A DNA stretch of 64,000 bases from Treponema sp. (lineage in GTDB: Bacteria > Spirochaetota > Spirochaetia > Treponematales > Treponemataceae): the NCBI GenBank assembly GCA_016286535.1, contig JAEESZ010000006.1, positions 62,001 to 126,000 of the forward strand, written 5' to 3'. A model generated the notes under the pieces. The model was given only the letters and a program-made list of their open reading frames with translations, was not told the DNA's origin and did no database searches. Positions 55,159 to 63,259 of this stretch are shown here, piece by piece (position 1 is the stretch's first letter; each line of letters starts with the position of its first letter). Position numbers and translations under genes: made by a program.

Positions 55159-55198
55159 AAAATGTTATAACCTTTTATGCTTTTTTAGGTAACATTTT
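55159..55198 (-). promoter_or_regulatory. inverted repeat between araC-type gene and GH5 gene
   Basis: Arms AAAATGTTA-(3 nt)-CCT class at 55159-55173 and AGGTAACATTTT at 55187-55198. On the minus strand it begins at the regulator's stop codon and ends in a T-run, so it may be a weak terminator. It also covers a possible promoter (TTACCT, 17 bp, TATAAC), so it may be an operator. Confidence 0.4.
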
Positions 55199-56006
55199 GA
55201 ATATGAAGCCAGGTTGAACCGTTTCTGTATTCTGTAGGCGTAAAGCCTGTCTGTTCCTTAAACTGCCTCATAAAATGAAAATCACTTTTGTAACCGCATT
55301 TGGAGGCAATTTCACTGATTGTAAGGCTTGTTTTTACAAGATAAGATTTTGCCTTTTCTATTCGGCCGCTTATAACATCCTTGATTACACTAACACCAAA
55401 GTTTTTTGTATAAAGATGCTGAAAACCCGATCTGCTTAAGCCCACAAAATCTGCCATTTCATCTACATTTGAAAAAAGGTCCGGCTGCTCAAAAAGACGG
55501 GTACGCAGGTAAGAAATTTTGTCGTTCTTGGAAGCAAGCACATCGGAAGAAGCAATCCTGTCAGATTTTATTATTCTGGCAAGTTTATAGAAAAAGAATT
55601 TTGTAAGCAGATCTTTTATAGTTTCGTGATAATCATCATTAGAAAAATGTTCATAGGAAATCTGATGGATTATTGTGGAAAGTTCATCTGTGTTGCCAAG
55701 AAAAACAGGCTGGTCAAACAGGAGTCCATGTTTTAAAAGTTCTTCTTCATCTCCTGCCTCTTCAAAATGAAAGTAAAACCAGTCATCAACATAATTATCT
55801 TTCTGGGCCTTGTAAAAACACCTGGTAGCAGGCCTTAGAATAAGGTAGGAGTTTTTCATTACGTTATACCGCTTGTCTTTTATATAAAAAACAGAGGGAG
55901 ATTTTACAAGTAAAAACAAAAAGGCGCCAGGGCCGTTTGGTAAGTCCTGCTTAAAATCTGCTCCATGAGAATGATTATAACCTATTGAACCAATTTTTAA
56001 GGACAT
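55185..56006 (-). CDS. AraC-family transcriptional regulator
   Basis: A 273-residue regulator. The N-terminal ~160 residues form a cupin-like sensing domain (KNSYLILRPATRCFYKAQKD, DDWFYFHFE). The C-terminal ~100 residues hold two helix-turn-helix motifs: VDEMADFVGLSRSGFQHLYTKNFG (~190) and ISEIASKCGYKSDFHFMRQFKEQTGFTPTEYR (~235), with the AraC signature at the end. Position just upstream of the GH5 gene points to control of that enzyme by a sugar signal. A perfect TATAAT lies 6 nt before its ATG, without a ribosome binding site, so a leaderless message is likely. Confidence 0.93.
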   Translation of the reverse strand: MSLKIGSIGYNHSHGADFKQDLPNGPGAFLFLLVKSPSVFYIKDKRYNVMKNSYLILRPATRCFYKAQKDNYVDDWFYFHFEEAGDEEELLKHGLLFDQPVFLGNTDELSTIIHQISYEHFSNDDYHETIKDLLTKFFFYKLARIIKSDRIASSDVLASKNDKISYLRTRLFEQPDLFSNVDEMADFVGLSRSGFQHLYTKNFGVSVIKDVISGRIEKAKSYLVKTSLTISEIASKCGYKSDFHFMRQFKEQTGFTPTEYRNGSTWLHIQNVT

Positions 56007-56051
56007 ACTTAGATTATACCCTACTTAAAAATATATAAAAGCAGTCAGCTG

Positions 56052-56723
56052 CTAATTCTTTCTTACTTTTACAAGATAATTCGTAAAACCTTTTTCCTGC
56101 AGTTTTTTTTCGGTTTCTGAAACCTTCTGCCCCGGAACCTTTTTAATTGTAACCCTGACCGCAGAAGATGTTTTCTGGTAAACCACATCTTTAAAACCTG
56201 CCTTTAAAAGTTTCTGTGCAGTTTTACTGGCAGCTTCCTTTGTAGAAAAAGAAGCTATCTGTATATCATAAAAAAGGGATGGATCATAACTTTCACTCTT
56301 GCCATAAAGTTTCTCCATTATTTTTTTTGCACTATCAGCAGTCTGCTGGCTTAATTTTGTATTTTTTCCCATTTTAACAATTTCAATTTTTGCCCTGCAG
56401 GTTCCACTCTTTATCATACCAATCTGACTAGCAGCCGCTTTAGATAAATCCACTTCTCGTCCGGCAACAAAGGGGCCCCGGTCATTTACCCTGACTTCTA
56501 CCGACTTCCCGTTAGAAAGATTTGTTACCTTTAAGACAGTATTAAATGGCAGGGACTTATGAGCGCAGGTAAAGGCATTCATATTAAAATATTCCCCGTT
56601 TGATGTTTTTTTCCCGTGAAAATCGCCCGCATAATAAGAAACTGTAACATTTGTTTTATATACTTCAGAAAAAAGCAGACAATTGCAGACTAAAAATAAG
56701 ATAATTAAGATATTCTTTTTCAT
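56052..56723 (-). CDS. rlpA: RlpA-like septal ring lytic transglycosylase with SPOR domain
   Basis: Exported protein of about 223 residues. A signal peptide (MKKNILIILFLVCNCLLFSE) starts at the ATG at 56723; an ATG 42 nt upstream would place the signal peptide too far in. The double-psi beta-barrel domain (~25-115) carries VSYYAGDFHGKKTSNGE and VRVNDRGPFVAGREVDLSKAAA, with the Asp of NDRGPF as the RlpA catalytic-site residue. The C-terminal ~70 residues form a SPOR domain (FYDIQIASFSTKEAASKTAQKL). Expected to cleave denuded glycan strands and help separate daughter cells. No lipobox follows the signal peptide, so it is probably soluble. Confidence 0.88.
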   Translation of the reverse strand: MKKNILIILFLVCNCLLFSEVYKTNVTVSYYAGDFHGKKTSNGEYFNMNAFTCAHKSLPFNTVLKVTNLSNGKSVEVRVNDRGPFVAGREVDLSKAAASQIGMIKSGTCRAKIEIVKMGKNTKLSQQTADSAKKIMEKLYGKSESYDPSLFYDIQIASFSTKEAASKTAQKLLKAGFKDVVYQKTSSAVRVTIKKVPGQKVSETEKKLQEKGFTNYLVKVRKN

Positions 56724-56805
56724 ATTTAGAATATCGGAAAAAATGAGATTTTTTTTAAAAAGCATAGATTTTTTTTAAGCAATACGCTATTTTATTAACA
56801 ACTGA

Positions 56806-56879
56806 GGGGAATTAGCTCAGCTGGCTAGAGCATCGGCTTTGCAAGCCGAGGGTCAGGGGTTCGAACCCCCTATTCTCCA
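56806..56879 (+). tRNA. tRNA-Ala (anticodon TGC)
   Basis: A 74-nt cloverleaf: acceptor stem GGGGAAT / ATTCTCC, D-arm GCTC...GAGC, anticodon stem TCGGC / GCCGA with loop TTTGCAA (anticodon TGC, 56840-56842), and T-arm AGGGG TTCGAAC CCCCT. The third acceptor pair is G-U, the alanine identity element. Discriminator A; the CCA end is not encoded. It stands alone, not in an rRNA spacer, and is followed by its own terminator. Confidence 0.97.
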
Positions 56880-56881
56880 TA

Positions 56882-56913
56882 AAGACTGCTTTTTTAAGGC
56901 AGTCTTTTTTTTT
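56882..56913 (+). terminator. intrinsic terminator after tRNA-Ala
   Basis: 8-bp stem (56882-56889 with 56899-56906), 9-nt loop, followed by a run of nine T. It starts 3 nt after the tRNA. Confidence 0.93.
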
Positions 56914-56969
56914 GCCCTCGCGGCTCTTTTGCCCGGGAGATTTTCCTGCCCGCGCGGAATTATTCTTTA

Positions 56970-58088
56970 TTAATAACTTTTTTCGTAAATCTTAATCTGA
57001 TTTCTGCCGTGAGTTTTTGCATAGTAAAGGGACTCGTCTGCGGTTCTGAACCACTTTTTAGAATCCCAGCCTGGTTCAAGGGCAGAAATACCCGCACTGA
57101 TGGTATAGGAAGCTTCTGAATCAAAATCAAACTTATAATTTGAAAACTCGTTTTGAATTTCTTCTACCAGACTTATAACAGGGAACTGCAGGGTATCTTC
57201 AAAAAGAAGTACAAACTCTTCGCCGCCATAACGGAAAGCCTGCCTTGCTCCCCCCATCTTGTCCTTTATAATTTCGGAAATTGTCATTAAAACCCTGTCG
57301 CCCATGCTGTAACCAAAGCGGTCATTAATTTTCTTAAAGAAATCAATATCCAGAATTACAAGATATGGTTTTATATCTTCATAAATAGACTTATGAATAA
57401 TTCTTCCAATGGCATTATCCATAGCCTTTTTGTTATAAAGTTTGGTAAGAGAATCTATATTCAGTTCCTGAATTAAATCGGTCTGAAGCCGGTAGTTTTT
57501 ATGTATATAATCCAGAAGATTTGCATGAGTTGTTACAAAGGTATGAGAAAAAGCAAATGAAAAAACTATAAAGACAATGGAACAAAGCATGTTTAATACT
57601 TTGAAAATAAGTTCAAGCTCAACAAAACAAAAAACCACCAGAGAAATTATAAGAAGAGGAATTTCGCTCAGAGCCAGCATATTCAGGATTTTTGTATCGC
57701 CAAAAATAGAACAGATAAAAAAGGCAAAGGAAGGAGCTGCAAGAAGAACACAAAAGTAATTGTGAAAAATTGAAACTACACTGCAGATAGTAAAGATGGC
57801 ATAAGAAACCATAATATTTTTTACCCTGCAATTAATTTTCTTATTTTTCGTTACCAGGGAGGCAGCAAATAAAACTCCAAAGTTAAGACTGGAAGGAATT
57901 ACAATCCTTATGAGAATATAATATAAATCGTTGTCTGGTCCTAAACCGTTTGTTATAAAAGTGATGTATGTAAAAATTTCTATAAACAGAATAACGCAGG
58001 CTGCAAATAAGCTTGTTAATAATATCGTTCTCTGCCATTTAAGATAGAGATTTTCACGATACTTGATAAAGTTCTCATTCTCTTTCAT
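56970..58088 (-). CDS. membrane diguanylate cyclase (GGDEF)
   Basis: Makes cyclic di-GMP from two GTP. Of 372 residues, the first ~200 contain about six membrane segments with no known sensor domain; the C-terminal ~165 residues form a GGDEF domain: DSLTKLYNKKAMD (~215), VILDIDFFKKINDRFGYSMGDRVL (~242) and the active-site loop RYGGEEFVLLF (~290). All catalytic residues look intact. The inhibitory RxxD motif usual before GGEEF is missing (GGARQAFRYGGEEF), so product feedback may be absent. Position -10 to start: TACAAT lies 7 nt before the ATG. Confidence 0.92.
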   Translation of the reverse strand: MKENENFIKYRENLYLKWQRTILLTSLFAACVILFIEIFTYITFITNGLGPDNDLYYILIRIVIPSSLNFGVLFAASLVTKNKKINCRVKNIMVSYAIFTICSVVSIFHNYFCVLLAAPSFAFFICSIFGDTKILNMLALSEIPLLIISLVVFCFVELELIFKVLNMLCSIVFIVFSFAFSHTFVTTHANLLDYIHKNYRLQTDLIQELNIDSLTKLYNKKAMDNAIGRIIHKSIYEDIKPYLVILDIDFFKKINDRFGYSMGDRVLMTISEIIKDKMGGARQAFRYGGEEFVLLFEDTLQFPVISLVEEIQNEFSNYKFDFDSEASYTISAGISALEPGWDSKKWFRTADESLYYAKTHGRNQIKIYEKSY

Positions 58089-58222
58089 ATGAGAAATTGT
58101 AACACAGAATTATATTTTAGAATATATTTCCTCCTCTCTCTCTATTTGTATAAGCCGATAAAATTCGCTATATTTACTATAATATTCATTCAGAAAAAGT
58201 TTATCTTTATAGGAGTAAATAT

Positions 58223-59884
58223 ATGGCAGACACAATGCATGCATTGGAAAAAAATCCAAACTGGAAAGGTCGAAGAGGTCCAGTTGTCCTTGTAATTATG
58301 GACGGAGTTGGATATGGAAAATACGAAGAAGGTGATGCAGTAAAGGCTTCAAAAATGAAGTATCTTGACTGGTTTACAGCAAACTGTCCACACACCAAAT
58401 TAAAAGCACACGGAACAGCAGTTGGACTTCCATCTGATGACGATATGGGTAACAGTGAAGTTGGACACAACGCTATTGGTTGTGGCCGTGTTTTTGCCCA
58501 GGGTGCAAAACTTGTTAATGAATCTATTAAATCAGGTTTAATGTATGAAGGCGAAACCTGGAAAAAACTTATCAAAAATGTAAAAGACAAAAACTCTTCT
58601 TTACATTTTATCGGCTTAGTTTCTGACGGAAACGTTCATGCCCACATTGATCACTTAAAGGCAATGGTTGCCCAGGCAAATAAAGAAGGCGTTAAAAAGA
58701 TTCGTGTACACGCTTTACTTGACGGCCGCGACGTAGATCCTACATCTGCCCTTGCTTACGTAACTCCACTCGAAGAATACCTCGCTTCTTTCAAAGATGC
58801 AGACTATCAGATTGCTTCAGGCGGCGGACGTATGTTCATCACAATGGACCGCTACAATGCAGACTGGCCAATGGTTCAGAGAGGCTGGTACGCTCACGTT
58901 TTAGGCGAAGGAAGAATGTTCGAATCTGCAACAAAGGCAATTGAAACTTACCGTGCAGAAAACGCAGGTCTTCTTGACCAGGATATGCACGAATTCGTAA
59001 TTGCAAAAGATGGAAAGCCTGTTGGAACAATTGAAGACGGTGATTCTGTAATTCTTTACAACTTCAGAGGTGACCGCGCCCTTGAAATTACAAATGCATT
59101 CGAAGCCGGTGCAGAATTCTCTCACTTTGACCGCAAACGTGTCCCTGCCTGCGAATATGCCGGAATGATGGAATACGATGGCGATGCTCACATTCCTCAT
59201 CAGTATCTTGTAAACCCACCAAGCATTGACCGCACAATGGGTGAATACCTTACAAAAACAGGCGTTAAATTAATGGCAATTTCTGAAACTCAGAAATACG
59301 GCCACGTAACTTACTTCTTTAACGGAAACCGCCAGGGTAAATTCGACGAAAAACTCGAAGACTATATTGAAATTCCATCTGATACAGTTCCTTTTGAACA
59401 GAGACCATGGATGAAATGTGCAGAAATTACAGACAAAGTAATCGAAGCCATCAAATCCGGAAAATATGATCATATCCGTTTGAACTATCCAAATGGTGAT
59501 ATGGTTGGTCATACAGGTGTATTCAATGCAGTTGTATGTTCTATGGAAGGTATGGATTTACAGCTTGGCCGTCTTAAGGCAGCAATTGACGAAGCAGGCG
59601 GTATCTTATGTCTTACTGCAGACCACGGAAACTCTGATGACATGTACGAACATGCAAAAGACGGAAGTGTAAAAATGGACAAGAACGGAGAACCAAAAGC
59701 CAAGACTTCTCACTCATTAAATCCAGTTCCAGGTATTATTTATGACCCTGAATACAAGGGTGAATACGATAATACAAAACTTAACGAAGGCTTAGGCATT
59801 TCAAGCTGGCCTGCAACTTTAATGGAATTAATGGGTTACAAGGCTCCTTCTGACTACGACAAGAGTATGATTAACCTTAAATAA
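58223..59884 (+). CDS. gpmI: 2,3-bisphosphoglycerate-independent phosphoglycerate mutase
   Basis: Glycolytic enzyme interconverting 3- and 2-phosphoglycerate using two Mn ions. The 553-residue protein has the metal-site start VLVIMDGVGYG (~20), the catalytic Ser in DDMGNSEVGHNAIGCGR (~75), the substrate segment HALLDGRDVDPTSAL (~175), and the metal-binding TADHGNSDDMYEH (~465) and KTSHSLNPVPG. It is of the longer form found in spirochaetes and trypanosomatids. AGGAG precedes ATG. Its own terminator follows, so it is monocistronic. Confidence 0.96.
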   Translation: MADTMHALEKNPNWKGRRGPVVLVIMDGVGYGKYEEGDAVKASKMKYLDWFTANCPHTKLKAHGTAVGLPSDDDMGNSEVGHNAIGCGRVFAQGAKLVNESIKSGLMYEGETWKKLIKNVKDKNSSLHFIGLVSDGNVHAHIDHLKAMVAQANKEGVKKIRVHALLDGRDVDPTSALAYVTPLEEYLASFKDADYQIASGGGRMFITMDRYNADWPMVQRGWYAHVLGEGRMFESATKAIETYRAENAGLLDQDMHEFVIAKDGKPVGTIEDGDSVILYNFRGDRALEITNAFEAGAEFSHFDRKRVPACEYAGMMEYDGDAHIPHQYLVNPPSIDRTMGEYLTKTGVKLMAISETQKYGHVTYFFNGNRQGKFDEKLEDYIEIPSDTVPFEQRPWMKCAEITDKVIEAIKSGKYDHIRLNYPNGDMVGHTGVFNAVVCSMEGMDLQLGRLKAAIDEAGGILCLTADHGNSDDMYEHAKDGSVKMDKNGEPKAKTSHSLNPVPGIIYDPEYKGEYDNTKLNEGLGISSWPATLMELMGYKAPSDYDKSMINLK

Positions 59885-59908
59885 TTATCAGGCATAAAAT
59901 ATGTGCTT

Positions 59909-59951
59909 AATCCCCTTACCCGCCTTAAAAACGGCTAAGGGGATTTTTTTT
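59909..59951 (+). terminator. intrinsic terminator after gpmI
   Basis: 10-bp stem (59909-59918 with 59936-59945), extended by three inner pairs, followed by a T-run of eight or nine. It lies 25 nt after the gpmI stop. Confidence 0.92.
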
Positions 59952-59952
59952 C

Positions 59953-59981
59953 TTGTTTCCCCTTCATTTAAACTATAAAAT
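59953..59981 (+). promoter_or_regulatory. promoter of the YgjV-like gene, leaderless geometry
   Basis: TTGTTT (59953-59958), 17-bp spacer, TAAAAT (59976-59981), 7 nt, ATG at 59989. No Shine-Dalgarno sequence. Confidence 0.45.
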
Positions 59982-59988
59982 CTTAGCT

Positions 59989-60597
59989 ATGAACACATCT
60001 TTTATATTAGAACTGATCGGTTATACAGGTTCCTTTCTTGTAATTATTTCCATGCTGATGACTTCCGTAGTAAAGCTCCGGGTAATCAACACCATAGGAA
60101 GCATAATTTTCTGCGCTTATGCAGTCTGCATTCATTCTTATCCTACTGCCGCCATGCAGCTTTGTTTAATTGCAATAAATGCCGTAAGCCTTTACAAACT
60201 GATGAACACAAAAAAAGAATATTCAGCCATAGAACTTAAGGCAGAAGACGGCTATCTTTCTTATTTTTTAAAAACCTATTCAGAGGATATTAAAAACTTC
60301 TTTCCCGACTTTACAGGCCCCCAAAGAGAAGACAAAATTTATCTTATAAACTGCAGCCAGACAGCCGCAGGTCTTTTTATTGCAAAAGAAGAGGATGACG
60401 GACTTCAGGTAAAACTTGATTACACCACCGCCGCCTACAGAGACACCAGTGCCGCAAAGTTTTTCTTTAATTATCTTAAAGACAGGGGAATAAAAAAACT
60501 TACCGCAAGAAGCAGCATTCCGGCCCACGAAAAGTATCTGAAAAAGATGGGCTTTTCGCAGTCAGGAGATTCTTTTGTAAGGCTATTTTCTGAGTAA
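59989..60597 (+). CDS. YgjV-like membrane protein with GNAT-like C-terminal domain
   Basis: A 202-residue protein. The first ~75 residues contain three membrane segments in the YgjV pattern (LIGYTGSFLVIISMLMTSVVKLRVINTIGSIIFCAYAV), a family in which the signature 'xRxxNxxGxxxFxxYG' recurs. Residues ~85-202 form a soluble domain whose end (SAAKFFFNYLKDRGIKKLTARSSIPAHEKYLKKMGF) looks like the last helix-strand part of a GNAT acetyltransferase. The start is ATG at 59989; an upstream in-frame TTG has no support. The role of the family is unknown. Confidence 0.8.
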   Translation: MNTSFILELIGYTGSFLVIISMLMTSVVKLRVINTIGSIIFCAYAVCIHSYPTAAMQLCLIAINAVSLYKLMNTKKEYSAIELKAEDGYLSYFLKTYSEDIKNFFPDFTGPQREDKIYLINCSQTAAGLFIAKEEDDGLQVKLDYTTAAYRDTSAAKFFFNYLKDRGIKKLTARSSIPAHEKYLKKMGFSQSGDSFVRLFSE

Positions 60598-60649
60598 GGC
60601 AATTTCCCGCAGCAGGTCAGTTCCGGGTCACTTCCGGGGGCAGGCAAAG

Positions 60650-61789
60650 TCAATCTAAAAGCAGGAGCAGATACTGGGGAAGAACCACAATTGCAAAGAA
60701 GATTAAACTTATCCAGGTGAACTTTCGGATAAAGGTAAAGCCCTGGCCCGGATACTCTCTGTTATAGAGGCGAAGATTTATAACACTGGCAAGAGAACCA
60801 ATAATGGAACACAGGCCGGCAGAATCAAGTCCATAAATTAAAGCCTTAAGGCTCTTTGTAAAAGGCCATAAAACAATACTTGCAGGAACATTAGAAATTA
60901 CCTGACTGAGCAGAATACTCCAGACATATTCATGACCCGAAACTTTTTTCTGTAAAAAGTCTGCAATAAGAGGATTTCTGCACAAGGAAGAACTGAATAC
61001 AAAAAAACAGAGAAAGGTTAAAAGAAGCACGTAATCGGTGCGAAGAAGAATCTTAAAATCAAAAATAATCAGGGCCAGGGCAATAAAAAGTGTTACAAAA
61101 GGCCAGTATTTAGTTCTGCTTACAATAGTAAAGACAATTATTATAAAAAGACTGATATATAAAAGCCTTTTGAATCTTCCTTCCGGCTGCCAGACATACT
61201 CATTTTTATCATGACTTATTTCTATCATTTCTTTTTTGTCATGTCTGTAGAGGAATAAAATAAATAAAAAGAGTAAAAATGCACTAAAAAGCCATAAAGG
61301 AAGCATCATCAATAAAAATGAAGAAAAACTTATATCACTTTTACTGAATAAAAAGAGATTCTGGGGACTTCCAAAAGGAGTCAGCAGGGAACCTCTTATA
61401 GCTGCAATGTTTTCAAAAGTCAAAACAGGAATAATATAGGCTTCTTTATGTCCGGCCTTAAATAAAACAATGGTGATTGGAACAAAAATAATCAGGGAAA
61501 CATCGTTTGTAACAAACATGGAAGTTAGAAAAACTGAATAAACCAGAAAACAGGTTAATACAAGCTGACTCTTTATATTAGAAGTCAGTTTTAGTACAGG
61601 ATTAAAAATGCTTTCTTTTTTAAAACCTTCAAGCACGCTTAAAAGCATAAAAAGGGTTGCTAGAGTCTTCCAATCGATAGTGTTCAATAGTTCCCTGGAA
61701 GGGGGAGTTATAAATAAAGAAATTATCGCAACCAGGAGAGAAAGGCTCAGCATAATTTCCTTTTTAAGAAAGGCTATAATTTTACTCAT
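60650..61789 (-). CDS. anion permease, ArsB/CitT-type ion transporter
   Basis: A 379-residue membrane protein with about ten to eleven membrane segments of the ion transporter superfamily (ArsB/NhaD/SLC13). Conserved parts include TLFMLLSVLEGFKKES (~47), LTSMFVTNDVSLIIFVPI (~87; the TNDxxx hairpin element) and LSQVISNVPASIVLWPFTKS (~300; the SNVPA element), which together form the substrate site. The substrate might be a dicarboxylate, arsenite or another anion. No ars or citrate genes are adjacent. It is divergent from the DUF456 gene with only 20 bp between starts. Confidence 0.85.
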   Translation of the reverse strand: MSKIIAFLKKEIMLSLSLLVAIISLFITPPSRELLNTIDWKTLATLFMLLSVLEGFKKESIFNPVLKLTSNIKSQLVLTCFLVYSVFLTSMFVTNDVSLIIFVPITIVLFKAGHKEAYIIPVLTFENIAAIRGSLLTPFGSPQNLFLFSKSDISFSSFLLMMLPLWLFSAFLLFLFILFLYRHDKKEMIEISHDKNEYVWQPEGRFKRLLYISLFIIIVFTIVSRTKYWPFVTLFIALALIIFDFKILLRTDYVLLLTFLCFFVFSSSLCRNPLIADFLQKKVSGHEYVWSILLSQVISNVPASIVLWPFTKSLKALIYGLDSAGLCSIIGSLASVINLRLYNREYPGQGFTFIRKFTWISLIFFAIVVLPQYLLLLLD

Positions 61790-61809
61790 AATAATATTAT
61801 AATAAAAAC

Positions 61810-62295
61810 ATGACTTTAGATGTAGTACTTTTAATACTCGCGGTAGTATGCCTTGCAGCTGGAACTCTGGGCACTTTTGTTCCGGTATTACCGGGTGCCC
61901 CCCTTGCCTGGATAGGCCTCCTCCTTGGCCACTGGATTTCTTACATGCAGATTCCAGTCTGGGTAATTGTTGTCTGCGCTATTGCAGCCATTGTTGTTTC
62001 TGTTCTTGATAATGTTTTACCGGCCCTTATGACAAACAGAGCCGGAGGTTCAAAGGCCGGCACCTGGGGCTGCACCATAGGTTTAATTGCAGGCTTTTTT
62101 ATTGGACCAATAGGAATTATTTTATGTCCTTTTGCAGGAGCCTTAATTGGAGAACTTATAAACGATTCTTCAGATATGCAGAGGGTTTTTAAAGCCGCAG
62201 CAGGAGCCTTTACAGGTTTTCTTCTTGGAACAGGACTAAAACTTGCAACTGCAGTAGCCTTTATCTGGGTTTTTGTAATGTACATCATCTTTTAA
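61810..62295 (+). CDS. DUF456 family membrane protein
   Basis: A 161-residue protein with about five membrane segments, rich in Gly and Ala. The LGTFVPVLPGAPLAWIGLLLGHW (~21) and WGCTIGLIAGFFIGPIGIILCPFAGALIGEL (~82) segments define DUF456. Glycine-zipper-like repeats suggest tight helix packing. Function unknown. TATAAT lies exactly 6 nt before the ATG without a ribosome binding site, again implying a leaderless message. Confidence 0.88.
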   Translation: MTLDVVLLILAVVCLAAGTLGTFVPVLPGAPLAWIGLLLGHWISYMQIPVWVIVVCAIAAIVVSVLDNVLPALMTNRAGGSKAGTWGCTIGLIAGFFIGPIGIILCPFAGALIGELINDSSDMQRVFKAAAGAFTGFLLGTGLKLATAVAFIWVFVMYIIF

Positions 62296-62326
62296 AAATT
62301 AAGCAATTCTGATAGAGTCTCGTATT

Positions 62327-63259
62327 ATGGAAAAAGTAAGAGCAAAAAATAACAGGACAATTGTTCTGGGCAGTGATGAAATTGAAGGCCTTAAAAAAGA
62401 AACTGTAAGTGCCGCACAAATTAAGAAAGGCCTTTCTTTTGTAAACAAGGTTATAAATGCAGATATTTTTGATGCACTAAAAGTGCTGCCTGATGCTTTT
62501 GCAGATTTAATCATCATTGACCCTCCCTATAATCTGTCCAAGAACTTTAACGGCATGAATTTTAAAGAGATGACCAGCGAAAAATATGATTTCTACCTGG
62601 AATCCTGGTTGCCGGAAGTTTGCAAAAAGCTCAAAAATAACGGAAGCCTTTACCTCTGTGGAGACTGGAAATGTACAGCCAGCCTGCAGAGAGCCCTGGA
62701 AAAAGAGCTTACAGTTCTTAACAGAATTACCTGGCAGAGGGAAAAAGGACGGGGCGCTAAGGCAAACTGGAAAAACGGAATGGAAGATATCTGGTTTGCA
62801 GTAAAAAATCCTGATGATTACTATTTTAATCTTGAAGCCGTCAAAATAAAAAGAAGGGTTTTAGCCCCTTACACAAAGGAAGGACTGCCTAAAGACTGGC
62901 AGAAAACAGAGGAAGGAAATTTCCGCCTTACCTGCCCTTCAAACTTCTGGGATGACATAAGCATTCCCTTCTGGTCCATGCCGGAAAACACAGATCACCC
63001 TACCCAGAAGCCGGAAAAGCTTTACGCAAAACTTATTCTTGCCTCATCAAAGCCCGGCGACATGGTTTTTGACCCCTTCTTAGGAAGCGGAACCTCCAGC
63101 GTAACTGCAAAAAAACTGGGCCGCAATTACTGTGGAATAGAAATTAACGAAGAATACTCTCTGCTTGCACAAAAAAGACTAAATATGGCAGATACAGATA
63201 AAAGCATTCAGGGCTATAGTGAGGGAATCTTTTGGGAACGCAATGCAAAAATCCAGTGA
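62327..63259 (+). CDS. orphan DNA methyltransferase, beta class
   Basis: A 310-residue site-specific DNA methyltransferase. Motif order is IV first, DPPYNLSKNF (~66), then a target-recognition region (~130-220), then the SAM-binding motif I at the end, FDPFLGSGTSSVTAKKLGRNYCGIEIN (~245-272). This order with DPPY fits the beta class of N6-adenine (or N4-cytosine) enzymes related to HinfI/CcrM types. No restriction endonuclease or specificity gene is nearby, so it looks solitary and may be regulatory or a leftover. It overlaps the pseudouridine synthase gene by 4 nt (GTGA), an unusual pairing with a housekeeping gene. Confidence 0.88.
   Translation: MEKVRAKNNRTIVLGSDEIEGLKKETVSAAQIKKGLSFVNKVINADIFDALKVLPDAFADLIIIDPPYNLSKNFNGMNFKEMTSEKYDFYLESWLPEVCKKLKNNGSLYLCGDWKCTASLQRALEKELTVLNRITWQREKGRGAKANWKNGMEDIWFAVKNPDDYYFNLEAVKIKRRVLAPYTKEGLPKDWQKTEEGNFRLTCPSNFWDDISIPFWSMPENTDHPTQKPEKLYAKLILASSKPGDMVFDPFLGSGTSSVTAKKLGRNYCGIEINEEYSLLAQKRLNMADTDKSIQGYSEGIFWERNAKIQ

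Noticed and set aside
56806..56913. Genomic island insertion at the tRNA gene
   Set aside because: No integrase, direct repeat of the tRNA end or foreign composition on either side.
56914..56960. GC-rich patch after the tRNA terminator as a small RNA
   Set aside because: It is short, lacks a clear stem or promoter and lies at the 3' side of the convergent GGDEF gene.
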